The notes: generated from the letters alone by a model not told the origin. A stretch of 64,000 bases of DNA from Mariannaea sp. PMI_226 (GCA_024336345.1 JANFOG010000003.1:1-64000), one strand, 5' to 3'; positions 13,920 through 26,350 are shown, counted from the stretch's first letter. Program-made: numbers and translations.

Positions 13920-16900
13920 TATAATCTCACTTTGTGCCCTCCCAATTCCGCTCTCTTACCATATGATGTTTCCTACTGGTCAAACAAATATAGTGTCACA
14001 CACTCGTCCCTCTGCCCTTGTCTCTCTTTGCTTTTCCAACCTCGAGTCACGGTCATCGAGATGTGTCCTCGAAAGGTAAGTGTATGCACCATATGTGATT
14101 CCATTATCCTCTTTCTCTGACACCTCCACGCCCTCCCGAAGTCAGCCAAAACCAAACAAGACCTGATTAGTTATCATGTGCTGCAACAGCACTCTCAAAA
14201 TAATGTGCCTTCAACCTTCTCCCGGAAGGAATGGCAAACGTTACCTGAGTTGCCGACTTCCGCGGAACTTATGGACAGTCAACCGACCGCACTTCCTCAG
14301 AAGATCTGGGATGGACCACTGTTGAAGGAGGAGTACCTTGAGAATCAATATCGATTGAATCGTTTTGAGGGCACTGAGCTGCTGAGAAGAGCGCTGAATC
14401 ACTTCCGAGAAAACCCACAGATGGCTGACTCGGGGTTTTATATCTACACTCATGTATGCATGCTTCACCGTGTTATTATTGCGCCTGGCTAATATCCTAA
14501 GGTCCATGTACAAGGATATGTGTTTGCTAAGGCAGGAGCAGCTTGCCGAGTGTCATTCTCGACAGAGCGATCGCCCACGAGGGTTATCTGGGGCCAATCC
14601 AGTCGTCTCACTCCTGGCACATTAGTAGCTTTGTCGCCGTCGGGTGATAACTTCAACTCCAAATGTTTCGTTGCCGTTGTAGCAGCTAAATATCTTAGGG
14701 GCGGCCTGGAGCCTGACACTGAGGCAGGCGAGGACGAAAATACGCCCCCAAGGATTGAAATTTTCTGGGCCGATTCAAACGACGCAATTATTGACCCCTC
14801 AATTGACCTTGTCATGATAGAGGCAAAGGGTGGATATTATGAACAAGTTCGGCATACCATGATCGGATTACAGCATGCAGTTCAGGACCAATCCAAATTT
14901 GACAAATACATTGATGGAACCCATAAGCGCAACAAACAAGCCGCATTCTACAAATACACTCAAGTTAGCGTTCCTGACAGTGTTTCCGCCTTTGACGATT
15001 CTCAGCGAGGAGCATTTGACCAAATGGTCTCTTCAGAATTAGCGCTGGTTCAAGGGCCTCCTGGCACCGGCAAAACATTTACCTCAGTTATTGCAATTCA
15101 AAGCTACGTTCAGACCCTGCGAGCAGGGCTGAAAAGACCAGTCCCACCAATAATAGTCTCAGCGCAGACGAATCATGCTCTCGATCAGCTCCTTGAAAAA
15201 TGTATTGAAACCGGAGCTAATATTGTTCGCATTGGAGGTCGTTCTCAGGTCGAAGCTATCAACGAACGGACTATCTTCAATTTAATGCTCAAGTGTCATG
15301 AAAAACCAGGCAATTCAGGAGAAGCTGATAGGCAGATAATTCTCCAGAAGCTAAGAGCAGAATTGGAACATTGTTTTCCTACAGAGTTGATTTCAGCGGA
15401 ATATCTCTGTACTGAGGGTCACATCACACGAGACCAACTTGCCTCTCTGCGAAATTCTGAATGGGAGACAGACGGCGCTGATTAGGATGAAGAATCCTCT
15501 GATCTCATGTCCATATGGCTAGCAGACTATGTTGAGCAAGATCGTCCTTACCTCTATCGCCCCCCTCAGGGACAGACTGAACCAGGTGAGGATACTGGCG
15601 ACCAGCAGCGATGCTCCAAGGACGACGAACGAGAGCGCCTTCAGGGCGAATTCGTGCCTATACAATTTCATAGAACAGGTGCGGTCCCTGAAACAATGAG
15701 TCGCAGTTCCAGATGGTATCACAAGGCCTCCGTTTACTTAGAAAAATATTCCGATATGTACGACATTCCACCAGCTCAACGTGGCATGGTTTATCGGTAC
15801 CTTCGCCAACGACTCCTCGATAACATCACGAATGAAAAGCTTCCAGCAATGCTTAGGCGTTACCAAGATGCTTGCGACAAAGCCAAAGTCAATCGTTGGA
15901 ATCGCTATGTTAAAATCATTCAAGACGAGGGTGTCGAAGTGCTTGGATGTACAACAACCGGTCTTTCAAAGTACCGTGGGCTGATCTCAGCTCTCAAGCC
16001 CCTTGTTTTAATGATTGAAGAAGCTGCAGAAACGCGCGAGTCTAATATCACATCCTCGTTGTATCCGTCACTCGACCAGATTGTTCTTGTGGGCGACCAT
16101 CAACAACTCGTTCCCCATGTTGACGTTCCGGAATTGGAAGGGCAACCTTATCATTTCAATAAGTCCCTGTTCGAACGTCTCGTTGGCCACGGCCTTCCCT
16201 ATACGATGCTCAAGGTCCAGCGGAGAATGATACCAATTATTCGCTCCGTGGTGCACGCCTTCTATCCGGAACTTAAGGACCATGAATCTGTTCGAGATCC
16301 GCGCAATCGAGCCCCTGTTCCTGGTATGGGCGGTAAGCATATCTGGTGGTTTCAACACCAGTGGGGGGAATGTCAGAACGACAATTTTTCATTCTACAAT
16401 GTGAACGAGTCCGTCATGATTGTTGGCTTCATCAGATATCTTGTTCAGAACGGCATGTGCGCCTCACAGATCACAACCTTGACCTATTATAAAGGACAAG
16501 TTAACACGATCCTGAGGAAGCTCAACGCGGATCCGATCCTTGCTAGCTACAATCCAAGCAAAGAATGGTCTGTCAGGACTGTCGACGGGTTCCAAGGTGA
16601 AGAGAATGATGTTATTCTATTATCGCTAGTAAGAAGCCCATCAAATCCCCATGATCTTGCCAAAGTCGGCTTCGTGGACAATGAAAACCGAGCGGTTGTT
16701 GCCACTAGCCGTGCACGCTGTGGTATGTACATCTTTGGCAACAGCAACAGCCTTCTCAGTTGTTCAAAGAGCAATCAAACATGGCAGAAAGTCTTCGATA
16801 TTTTTGCCAAGGAGCGATGTATCGGGTACAAGATGCCGGTTGTTTGCCAAAACCACGGTCACATTACGCATCTCTACCAGCCAGCTGATTGGGACAAAAT

Positions 16901-17912
16901 TCCCTACGGTGGCTGCCAACAGCGATGTGAAGAGAAATGTGTTGAGGGCCATGCGTGCAAGATGACTTGCCACGTCGGAAACCTCCATATGAAGTGCCAA
17001 GAGAAATGCAACAAATTCTTGCTTTGTGGTCACGCATGCAAGGCATTGTGTAGTGACCGCTGCGACTGCCATTATGACTGCAATAAACCTGCCATTGCCA
17101 GCACTCAGAGTCTCCCGCTACCGTACAGGCCAGCCGAGGCCATTTCGGCTAGAAATAAAGGCCGTCTGCCAATTCAACCTGTCGTGAAACAGCTGGGTGG
17201 TGCCCGGAAAAGAGATTACGGCAAACGTCGTGGTGTACAAGGTGATGGTCTTACCCAAGGTACAATACTCAAGCATCCTCTTCACAATCTTGACCCTTCG
17301 ATTCCTCCTGGGAATTCATCTGTTGCACAAGCGCCAACCCCATCGCAGAGGCTAAGTGAACCTACCAGCGAGGACTTGATGGAGCTGGGGTATCATGTGC
17401 TAGTCATGAAAGATAGAGGTAAGTCATTGAGGTTTTAATCGGTTGGGATTTTAATGACAATATGGACGATAGCTGGTCCACCCTTGCCGGAGAGGACCTC
17501 CTTGGGCTTTGGGAGTGTCAATAAAGTTGAGAGAGGAGCAATTGATGAGTGGAGCCCGCAGAGGGTTGATGAATGGGAAAGTACATGGCAATTACGAAGA
17601 CCAAGACCAAATGAAGGCAGCTCAGGGTCATGTCTGGTGGGAATGAGACAGGAATCCTCGTCCATTAAAACACCGGAAAATTGGCAGCCCGAGGTAACAT
17701 ACGACATTGTCTCTTCTATTCAAAAGCAGTTAGGGGCGTATGGGACCCAAAACAAATCAAACTACGAATCAAGCCGGAAGCAGACGCTCATGGACGCAGC
17801 GGCTGGGTTTTTTATGCGAGATGAAGGCGAAACAAACAAAAATTTGTTGGAGTTACAAGCTCTCAAAAAGACGAAATTTGAGTACCAGACGGCCCTCATC
17901 GATCTCGATTGA
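13920..17912 (+). pseudogene. NFX1-type zinc-finger SF1 helicase, interrupted by an in-frame TAG
   Basis: This is a superfamily 1 (Upf1-like) RNA/DNA helicase related to ZNFX1 and S. pombe Hrr1. Motif I is GPPGTGKT (near 15,055), motif II is EEAAE (near 16,017), motif III is LVGDHQQL, motif V is VDGFQGEE and motif VI is VATSRAR. A Cys/His-rich NF-X1-like region follows (about 16,900-17,080). Likely introns are 14076-14141, 14454-14501 and 17419-17472; all are multiples of three and keep one frame, and the second and third contain in-frame stops. TAG at 15483-15485, between motifs Ia and II, is not removed by any good intron; similar sequence continues in frame on both sides. The first exon (to 14075) starts at the edge of the AT block, so the true 5' end is unclear or lost. 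It is probably a recent pseudogene; a readthrough gene or sequencing error is possible. Confidence 0.75.
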
Positions 17913-18622
17913 TAATGGGGAAGTTAAAGTCGGCAAGGTATTGCGCTCTGAGGTTTGAAAGGATTAAGAGGGGAGCTTGCAAGAAGCATGACTACGATAC
18001 ATGGCCCGCCTGACGAGGCACGAAGTTGTCAGTATAATATGAAGTAGACCTCGCCAAGAAATATTGCACTGTCGGCTGTTGAGGTCGAGAGTTTGGATGA
18101 ATGTTTGTTTGCCTACCCAATAATTGGATTTAATGTGATGTAAACCAGGACAGTAAAGGATGCCGAAGTTGCAGCACCTTCAGGTTAGTGGTAGAACATG
18201 TCATACCTCTCTCGTGAGAAACTTGGTGGGGAATTTCCGAAGTCAATCCGCTTGGGCCCCATGAAGGCGACGCGACTCAAAAGACCTGTCTCTGACCTTA
18301 GCAAGTTCCCACCACTCTCCATACGTTGCACGCAGACACTATCGCCCAACTACTCCAAATTCCCTACAAGCTGTTTTTAAACTCGGGCCTGTACTCATTG
18401 CTTGCTCTTGTCCTGGATGTGACCTTTCACCCTTGACAGAACTTCAACTCTAAGGACCAATCCTAGGCACCTCTCTGAGCAACACGCTGCGAGCGCATTG
18501 ATCTCACAGACAAATTTTGATACTGTGGAACTCAACATCAATATAAGTAGCGAAATATACATGTAGCATTTTGTGTTCGAATCAAGTTCAGATCCGGGCG
18601 AGGCTAGTCGGTTGCGACCACG
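17913..18622. other. spacer, helicase 3' side to Spt8 promoter
   Basis: About 0.7 kb separates the helicase stop from the Spt8 start. Base composition is normal for the gene-bearing part of the window. No reading frame with coding character, tRNA or repeat was seen. It presumably holds the helicase 3' UTR and the Spt8 promoter and leader. Confidence 0.5.
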
Positions 18623-20839
18623 ATGGAGGACGATCGGCTGTCCCAAAGTTCAGTCGAATCAGACCACGAGAACGGCAATGAGCAAGAAAACGATGCCGAT
18701 GAGGTTATGGAGGACGCAGACGATGCAATAGGCGACGTCGATGCCGATGCCGATGCCGACGCAGACCCTGATACGTACGACGATGACAATAACGAGGACG
18801 AGGACGACGATGAGGAAAACGGAGACGCGGAGGGAGATATCGATGGAGAAGGAGACGGTGACGACATTAACGAGGAGGGCGAGGGCCAAAGCGAAAGTCA
18901 GACAGCCGCAGAAACAAATGATCCGGTCAATGGTGATGCTCCAGCTGAGGCAACCAAGAGAGACAAATCTGCCACTCCCGCTCCTCAAAACTGGCGTTCG
19001 AAATGGCCAGTCCCACGTCCCGAAGTACTGACAGCCCGTCTCTACGACATTGTTCCAACCATGGCCGCACCGCAATCGACGAGCATAAATGCCATGGCCA
19101 TTACGCCGGATTTGCGGTACTGGTTGACAGGAGGCTCTGATGGATACATTCGAAAATATGACGGCCCAGGTACTATCAATGGACGGTCTGCTTTGACTGT
19201 GGCGCAGAGGCATCCTTTTGTAGACAGCGTCACTAAGGCCGGTATTCTGATGTCATACTGGGAGAACGAAGAGCCTACAGCGCCAGGTCGTGGAGAGCAG
19301 GAACATATCCTTTCTCCAGTCTACTCCCTAGCTGTACAGTCTGACGCGCTCTGGCTGCTTTCTGGTCTCGAGTCAGGTGGCATCAACCTGCAGAGCGTAC
19401 GACATGATGAAGGCAAGCGTATTGCCTGTCTACAGCAGCATACCAACGCCGTAAGCGTCCTCACCCTGGCCCAAGACGAGAGTAGTGTGCTCAGTGGGAG
19501 CTGGGACAAGAATATATTTGATTGGGATCTGAACACGGGACAGACAAGCAGAAGTTTTGATGGTAGCGGAGGGCAAATTTCAGCAATCGAACTGCGCCCA
19601 GCTAATGGCGCCCCGATTCCGGAAGAGGCTGATGATCCCCTGCCTTCCATGACCATGATGACAAACAATGGGGCATCACCAATCAAGGAGACACTTGGCA
19701 ATGGCATTGGTGATGCTAGCATGGGTGAGTTTGGTACAGGCTCCAATAGAGACGGGGCGGACGCCCAAGCTTCACCAGCACACGAGAGTTTGTTTGGTGG
19801 CGGGAGTGATGATGCTGGCAGTCTCTTTGGTGAGACGGCGGGAGACCAGCCATTTGGACACGACGAAGATGAATATGGCTCAGGCGCTATAGATATGATG
19901 CCCAGTCATGATCACGAAGGTGGCATGGATCATTCAGCAGACATGGCCATGGCGGCTCTGAAAGACCCCGAAATGGAGCCAGCAACAGAAATCCAGCAAC
20001 CCACGGTGGGAACAGATGTCATGGAGTTGGATGATCCATCAGCACAGCTCCTAGGGGAGTCAGAGCCTGCTATTCCGACACACACAGAGCCACAGAATCA
20101 GCAAGACCAGTCCTCCCATGTGGATGGAGGCGATATTGCTGCACTGAAACGCTCCCAATCGCCATCAGCAATGCTCGTCACAGATTCGACAAGCCAGCAA
20201 CATGACCCTACACAGACTTCACAGACAACTTTCCTCTCATCGGCCATTGACGGGACAATAAGGATCTGGGACAAACGAGTGCAGAAGCCAGTAGCACGCA
20301 TAGGTAACCGACCAGGAGTGCCCCCATGGTGTATGGGAGCGTGCTGGAGCCCAGATGGCAACATGATCTACACCGGTCGCCGAAATGGAACGGTAGAGGA
20401 GTTTGATATTCGCAAGGCGAAGAGGGGGTGGAACCCTGAGCGTGTTCTGAAGTTGCCAGCGGGTAGCGGAGCTGTGAGCGCTGTGCGACCTATGATGAAT
20501 GGGAGGCATTTAGTCTGGTAGGTCGTGATCGCCCGATGACAGAGATTTGTCCCTTTTTTGCTGTTGTTTGATAGTAAGTGGGAAAAGGAACTAACAACTC
20601 AAATACCCAGTGCCTCATATGATATCCTTCGCCTCTACGATCTCCGCGACACCCGGGCCATCAAGCACTCTTCTGTGCCATTCCTGATTATACCTGGACC
20701 GCCAAGGGCTGGTGTCATCTCCAGTCTATACATTGACCCGACCAGTCGTTTCATGCTCAGCGCGGCCGGCACGCGAGGTTGGGAAGGAACAAGTACCGAA
20801 GTCCTCATCGGCTATGAGATTAGTGTGTCGGGCGGATAG
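18623..20839 (+). CDS. SAGA complex WD40 subunit Spt8
   Basis: The protein (707 aa after splicing) resembles Spt8, the SAGA co-activator subunit that contacts TATA-binding protein in the nucleus. The first ~110 residues are very acidic, with Asp/Glu runs and a DADADAD tract. WD40 repeats follow, for example ITPDLRYWLTGGSDGYIRKYD, VLSGSWDKNIFDWDL and LSSAIDGTIRIWDKR. A long low-complexity insert rich in Gly, Asp and Ser splits the repeats, as in fungal Spt8. One intron, 20518-20610 (93 nt), has donor GTAGGT, a CTAAC branch site and acceptor CCCAG. Splicing joins HLV-C-ASYDILRLYD in frame and removes the TAG at 20519. The protein ends EVLIGYEISVSGG. The ATG at 18623 opens the acidic region. It is convergent with the next gene. 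The identity rests on domain layout and recalled family features. Confidence 0.87.
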
Positions 20840-21635
20840 AAAGGGACTTTTCCGCCCCTTTTTCTTTATTCTAAGCTACGGTCGGAAAGCCTTTTTTTCT
20901 TCTTTTTCTGGGATGAGGGTTGCGCTCTTTCGCGAATCCAGTGAAGGATATTCTTGATATGCAAGGCTCAAACTGGTGGAATGTTTGAGAGGAGAGCTTA
21001 CTGGCATGAGAGGTAAGTATCGCAAAACTACACGGGCCATCGACCTTGATTGGGATTATTATTGGCAGGCGAAACTAGGACCTTATTTACGCAGGCGTTG
21101 GTTGCATTAAGGCAGATGTGCATATGTCTATATATATGTCTTTTGAGTGTCACGAAGCGGTCGCTCCATATTCTTTGCTGATAGCAGCAGGGGTCCTTAA
21201 CTTGTTGGCTTGCTTTGGTTCGACCACGAACAAGCATCCGACAAGGAGGGTTACGTCTCGAAGCTTTATTCGGGACGAAAGGCAAATAATGTAATAAGAA
21301 AAAGCAGTCATTGTGAACGAATGTGTTTCAAAGAGCTTTACGAGCGGATACCCCGAAACCCCCACCAGTCGATATATTGGGATACCTGCCTAGTCTCTAT
21401 TTAGCGTCCACATTATTACAACACTCGCACTATCATCTGGCCTCATAGGGCTATGGTCAATTTCGTCATCGTTCCTATGGCCTTGGTCTGGATTGTGGCT
21501 ACTGCGGTCCGCTGTTCTAGACGGTTTCACATATCCACATGCATCCGGCCAAAGGACGCGCTCGCGTATTCTGTTGCTGGTGCTGCTCATCCCACAAGCC
21601 TACTTGTGCTTCTTCTAGCCTCAATTCTTCCTCTC
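20840..21635. other. convergent 3' spacer
   Basis: This 0.8 kb lies between the ends of two convergent genes. It holds T-rich stretches just after the Spt8 stop and short open frames without coding character. I see no RNA gene or repeat in it. Confidence 0.5.
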
Positions 21636-22844
21636 TCAGCTTTTGCTGGGAGGGAAAGTCGACTCTGACTGTCCCTGAGTCAACAACGGCGTTATCTCGC
21701 GTGGAGCCTGTGATCTCCTGCAGCTGTTTTTTTTACATGTACTATTTGGGTTCTCGGCTCCCTTTGACGAGACGATGGAACTACCCTTGTCATCTGCCAT
21801 GGAAGTGGAACAGACGACTACTCTGAGGTCCTGAGAGGCAGAGGGGTCGATAATCATCTCGCCAAGGAAATGTTGGCCTTGACGACGCGGAATTTTCTTG
21901 TACAACGGATCGAATGCGGGATCGTAAGAGAAACTGCCCCTTACCCAAGGCCTACTATCCTTTTTATCCTTCTTCTTCTTTCTCCCAGTCTCCTCTTCCT
22001 TCTCAACATCATTAACTTCTGTATTTAGTACTGTCTGCTGCTGAGAGGCACGGGTAGAGGACGAACTAGCATGCAAAATCCCGGGCTCGGTCTTCACCTT
22101 GGGTTTTAGTTTAGGCGTATTTATTTCGGAAGCCAACGTCTTGTCTCTTTTAGTTTTGGATGATGTCTTGTTCTCAGTTCCTCGCTCCAGCTTCTGTTTC
22201 TTTTCTATTAAGGCGCCGCTCGGCACGAGATAAAGGGAGCAGATGGGCGACCTCAAAAGAAGATCGGTTGTTGGAGGCATAGGGGGTTGTTTTTTAAGCT
22301 TGGGAGCGCAAGATATCCGCTTAGATGATTGTTGTTTGGGTATTATATTAGCTTTTGCTGTGAAATCGTGGATGAATAAAGCTCGGGATAATAATGCTCT
22401 CTTTGGGTACTCGCTTGGGTTCGGCTTTAAGCCCTTTGTGCAGAGCTCCTCGTTGTACACCGGGTCCAGATGGAGATTGCCATCATTGTATCTCATTTTC
22501 AGCACCAGTGTTCCCATCCCACCTACTTCCAGCGCCATTGTAGCATATTCCCCCTCGCCCCTGGCCTTGAACCAGCTCCAGTAGCGATATGGCCTGTGGC
22601 GAGCGTTGACGTTGCTTCGAGCCGTCAACAAGCTGTTTACACTTCTGTCACCAGCGAGGCTGCTGTTGCTACTGGTGCTACCAGTAGTAATACTTTGCAG
22701 GCTTCCCGAGAGGCGGACGCTTTTGGTTTTGGATTTGATGGCATACTGAATGTCCTTGGGTGCAGTAGCGTACGCCAGAGTGTCAATGAATGAGCCTTTC
22801 TTGACTTTATAGCCTGTGCCAGTCTTGTGGAGATGTTGGTACAT
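21636..22844 (-). CDS. hypothetical basic protein, single exon
   Basis: An uninterrupted 402-codon frame on the minus strand starts at the ATG at 22844-22842. A TTG 15 bases upstream is in frame but an unlikely start. I do not recognise the family. The N-terminal third has a YQHLHKTGTGYKVKKGSF segment and a Ser-rich stretch. A more ordered, aromatic-rich part follows (RPYRYWSWFKARGEGEYA, then a hydrophobic segment LEVGGMGTLVLKMRY) at about residues 87-125. The C-terminal half is low complexity, Lys- and Ser-rich, with a KKKKDKKDSRPW basic cluster that could be a nuclear localisation signal. No signal peptide or membrane segment is evident. It is convergent with Spt8 and in tandem with the C2H2 regulator. 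Coding status is supported by length and amino-acid character only. Confidence 0.65.
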   Translation of the reverse strand: MYQHLHKTGTGYKVKKGSFIDTLAYATAPKDIQYAIKSKTKSVRLSGSLQSITTGSTSSNSSLAGDRSVNSLLTARSNVNARHRPYRYWSWFKARGEGEYATMALEVGGMGTLVLKMRYNDGNLHLDPVYNEELCTKGLKPNPSEYPKRALLSRALFIHDFTAKANIIPKQQSSKRISCAPKLKKQPPMPPTTDLLLRSPICSLYLVPSGALIEKKQKLERGTENKTSSKTKRDKTLASEINTPKLKPKVKTEPGILHASSSSTRASQQQTVLNTEVNDVEKEEETGRKKKKDKKDSRPWVRGSFSYDPAFDPLYKKIPRRQGQHFLGEMIIDPSASQDLRVVVCSTSMADDKGSSIVSSKGAENPNSTCKKNSCRRSQAPREITPLLTQGQSESTFPPSKS

Positions 22845-24376
22845 TGTAGGCTTATTCAATCACTTCAAGAGCAACTCTATTTGAGACTAGTGATGAATGA
22901 AGTACCAGGTGATAAATCAACAGATGCCTCCCAACTTGGTCAATGCTGGAGCAGAAGTGGCATTTGATTGCGAGCAAGGGCAGCAACTATAGAGGGATAC
23001 TACTTACGCATATTACTCATATACATATATATATATAAGTAATATTTACATAAAGAAGAAGGGGGATGTGTGTGCGCGCAGAACGCCTACAATGGCTGCT
23101 TGAAACAAGAATGTTTGTTTGGTGTGTTGTACATATATGAGTGTCTGTTCTTTTGTGACAAACCACGTCAAAGCAGGCTTGTCCACCGAGTCCTCAAAGA
23201 GTCTTCTTGAACTCAGTCAACCCGATTTTAAGTCCCTAGGATATCGCACAAAGAACAAAATTATTCTCGTCAAGTCCATCAACTTAACCACACTCACCCC
23301 AAAGCCAAGCTCAGCAGTCTAATTTGAGGCCCGACCAGCGGCCATGCACACACATAACAAACTCGCTGGCGTGACATAAAAATCCAATCCTCCATCCCAC
23401 TCATGATCCTTGGCCTCGGGCCCGTCAACAAGTCCCAAGCGAACATCCATATCGCTCTACAATATTAGCAACCCTTCCCACAGAGCTCCCGGTCAGAGCT
23501 CCCAGTCGTGGTAGTTCTCTCTCCCTTCAGTTTCTCCCTTGAAGCCTCCCGTCCCTCCCTCCCTTCTGACACATGATAAAAAGCTTTGCCCTCGCCTTCA
23601 TCCTGCATGGCTGCTGGAACTTTCCTTGCAGCATCACCTCGTCCAAACCCTTTTGCATTCCATATCATGTTTCCAGTATCGCATCTCGAAAAGACAACCC
23701 ATCTTCTTACATCACATGGCATGCAACGACACCCCATAAATGTATGCGTCAAACGATCAAGTGCACATCTAGATTTTCAACACATAGAGGCACTCACCGG
23801 TAAACACACACGTACATACATACATACATATATATTTATCTATCTATAGATGGACAGACATCCATCTTCCATCTCCACCCTCTTGCATTTTCTTCCCTTC
23901 CCCTCCCTTACCATTCCTCAACATCTCTCATCCATCCAAATTCGACATTTCAAAGCTCAATATACCAAAGGAAATACTGTGTGATACAGGACAGAGTACC
24001 GCCAACTCCTTCTTTTCTGGACCAGGGCATACAATAAGGGAGGCCCATCAAATTCCCAATTCCTACACCTGCCACAAACAAAGGAAATGATGCGCAAATA
24101 AAATACAGATGACAGGTGCCCTCGCCAACATCTCGAGAGGTGTGGGTATTATCATTATCTAATAAGGAAATAAGAGAATAAGGGAAAATGTGCTTGCACA
24201 AAAAACAGGTCAAGTCAGTTGGCCTTCGATCCAATGCGAAGGGTATCGCCCGCCAGATGGCCGAATTCAGTCATCAAACTGCGGGTGTTTCAAAATCAAA
24301 AAAAAAAAAAAAAAGAAAAAAAAAAGAATTCCGGCTGGTTTCACAAAGCCATAGCTTTAAAGAATTGGATCCTTAA
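22845..24376. other. spacer upstream of the hypothetical gene
   Basis: This 1.5 kb lies between the start of the hypothetical gene and the stop of the C2H2 regulator, both on the minus strand. It contains TA-dinucleotide runs near 23,025, ACAT repeats near 23,813-23,829 and an A-rich tract near 24,299. It probably holds a promoter and the regulator's 3' UTR. No coding or RNA gene was found. Confidence 0.5.
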
Positions 24377-26350
24377 TCACGACGTGACCCGAGGATCGTG
24401 GAAATATTGCATCATACCCCAATCAGGGGCTGGGGCGCCAGCAGGCTGTTGATGTTGAGGGGTTGGTGTGGTCTGCTCCAGAACAGCACCTGCCAGACTC
24501 TCCCAATCTTCAAATACGACAGGCGCAGGAGAATATTCAAATTCCATCATCTGTTCGCCGGGCTCATGAGTTTGAGGTGGCGAAGGAAGTTCGCGCTTCT
24601 CAAGAGGAGACGGAACCGGAGGTGGCATCAAGGGCGACGCCGAAGTCCCCATCGGTGACTGAGAGGCGGAACCTGGTGAAGGTCGTGTAGCGGGCGCGAA
24701 TGGTTGAGATGGTACAAGCATGGTGTTACGGAATGGCGTCGAAAAGAGGTTATGATGTGACGGACCAGATGAGGGGACCATCGAGTGAGGAGCAGCCTGT
24801 GTCGGCAGGGTCATAAATGACATGTGAGGATCAAATGTCGGCGGAGGGACGCTTGCTGACGCATATTGAGGTGAGGCGATTGGAGGGGAGGTCAGAACAA
24901 TATCAGCAAGTTCATATGCCACACTGACAATCCATTGGGCCTCGCCTTCGTCACCAGAGAAAAATTCAAGAAGATCTTGAAGCTGGCCAGGACTCTCATT
25001 CTCAAGAAATCCCTGGGCTCGGCCCGTCTTGCTCGGGTGCCAACTGAACTGGGGTCGGCGGCCGTTGTACTCGGCCTGTTTACTGGAGACAAGAGCATCC
25101 CAAGCTTCGTGGATGAGTGGCTGGTGAAGAAGTCCATAGACTACGCGGGAGTGCATCCAGTCACCCTTGGTCATGCCAGATTCAAAATGACGGGCAACGT
25201 GTTCCACATGACGCTCGCGAGCAGGGTGAAGTGCCGAGCAGAAACCACAGGCCCAGTACTTGCGCTTGCGCAGGAATTTGACAACCTTCTCAGCATGAGG
25301 ACAAGTTTTGCATCCGTGGCATTGTTTGTGATGCTGGTTGAAAGAGTTGGAGCCCCAGAAACTTCGGTTGCAGCCAGGCTCTGGGCAGGGATACTTGCGC
25401 CAGCGCTCGTGAAACTCGTCCTCGTGGCGTTTCCAGTCGTATTTGCGCTTGAAGCTCGTCTCACACGAGGTGCACCAGTAAATATTAGTCTTACCTGTGG
25501 TACCGACGGGCGGGCCGAGTGGACTGGTTACTGTTGGAGTTGGTGGTAGCGGCAGTGGGGCTTGAGTACGGCAGCTTGCATTGGAATGCCAGGAAACAGA
25601 GGACTGTCCTGAGTTCGTGGACCAGATAGAGGCGTGACCAGAGGATCCGGAGGAAGTCGAAGAAACGGATATTCGGGGTCGGTGGCTGAAAGGAGCTGAA
25701 GGGGGTAGGAAAATGGCTACAAGACTGGTTAGAGCATGTGAAAAACTCAACAAAGCATGTCGATACAGGCCATTGGGAAGAAAGGAATAGCCGGTCAAAG
25801 CAACGAGTCAAGACGTACAGGAAACATCATCAGGAAGAGCTTCAACCTTGATGTCGACAGAGGGTGTGGTGGTTGTCGATGTGTTGTTGCTAGAAACCGG
25901 CGAGACGGTCGTCACATTGGTCACACTGGGCATCTGAACAGCAGAGACTGGGGGTGGAGGAGGCGGTGGACATCGCATTGGTGGAGGAGGTGCGATATTG
26001 GATTGTTGTTGTGGAGGGTGAGCAAGTGGCTGTTGCTGCGGCTGCTGTTGCGGCTGCTGAGGTTGCGGCTGAGGTTGCTGAACGGAAACCGACCGTGGTA
26101 GAGACTGACTTTCCTCAACCCATTGATGGAGGAGATCCTTGGAAAGGCCGGAATCGATCAGCACCTGGAGATTTTTCCTTGCCTCAGCGAGAACATCCTG
26201 AGGTGTAGCATTTTCGTGCTGCTGCTGCGGCGGCGAGGAACCCTGCGGTTGAGACAACATCATCGTATGCTGCTGCTGGAGATTTAGGCTTTGTTGTTGG
26301 AATTGTTGTCCCAGAAGCTGCTGTTCTTGCGGACTCTGACTTTGATCCAT
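24377..26350 (-). CDS. C2H2 zinc-finger transcription factor with Gln/Pro-rich N terminus
   Basis: The 616-residue product is a likely sequence-specific transcription factor. The first ~178 residues are rich in Gln, with PQPQ/PQQ runs, a poly-Pro tract and a Thr-rich end. Three zinc-finger-like segments follow: C252-x2-C ending at H273 (YWCTSCETSFKRKYDWKRH), a Cys/His segment from C281 (YPCPEPGCNRSFW), and C327-x2-C ending near H347 (ACGFCSALHPARERHVEH). The C-terminal third is Pro/Ser-rich and ends with an acidic and aromatic stretch, like an activation domain. One intron, 25696-25818 (123 nt), has donor GTACGT, a CTAAC branch site and acceptor TTCAG, and joins DDVS to SPFSHRPR in frame. The start is the ATG at 26350; the GTG just upstream is unlikely. 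It faces a 9 kb gene-free spacer, which suggests complex regulation. Its target is unknown. Confidence 0.83.

Noticed and set aside
18659..19213. 184-codon minus-strand frame
   Set aside because: It is the antisense of the acidic repeat region of Spt8.
24935..25549. 204-codon plus-strand frame
   Set aside because: It is antisense to the zinc-finger exon of the C2H2 regulator, which has clear domains.
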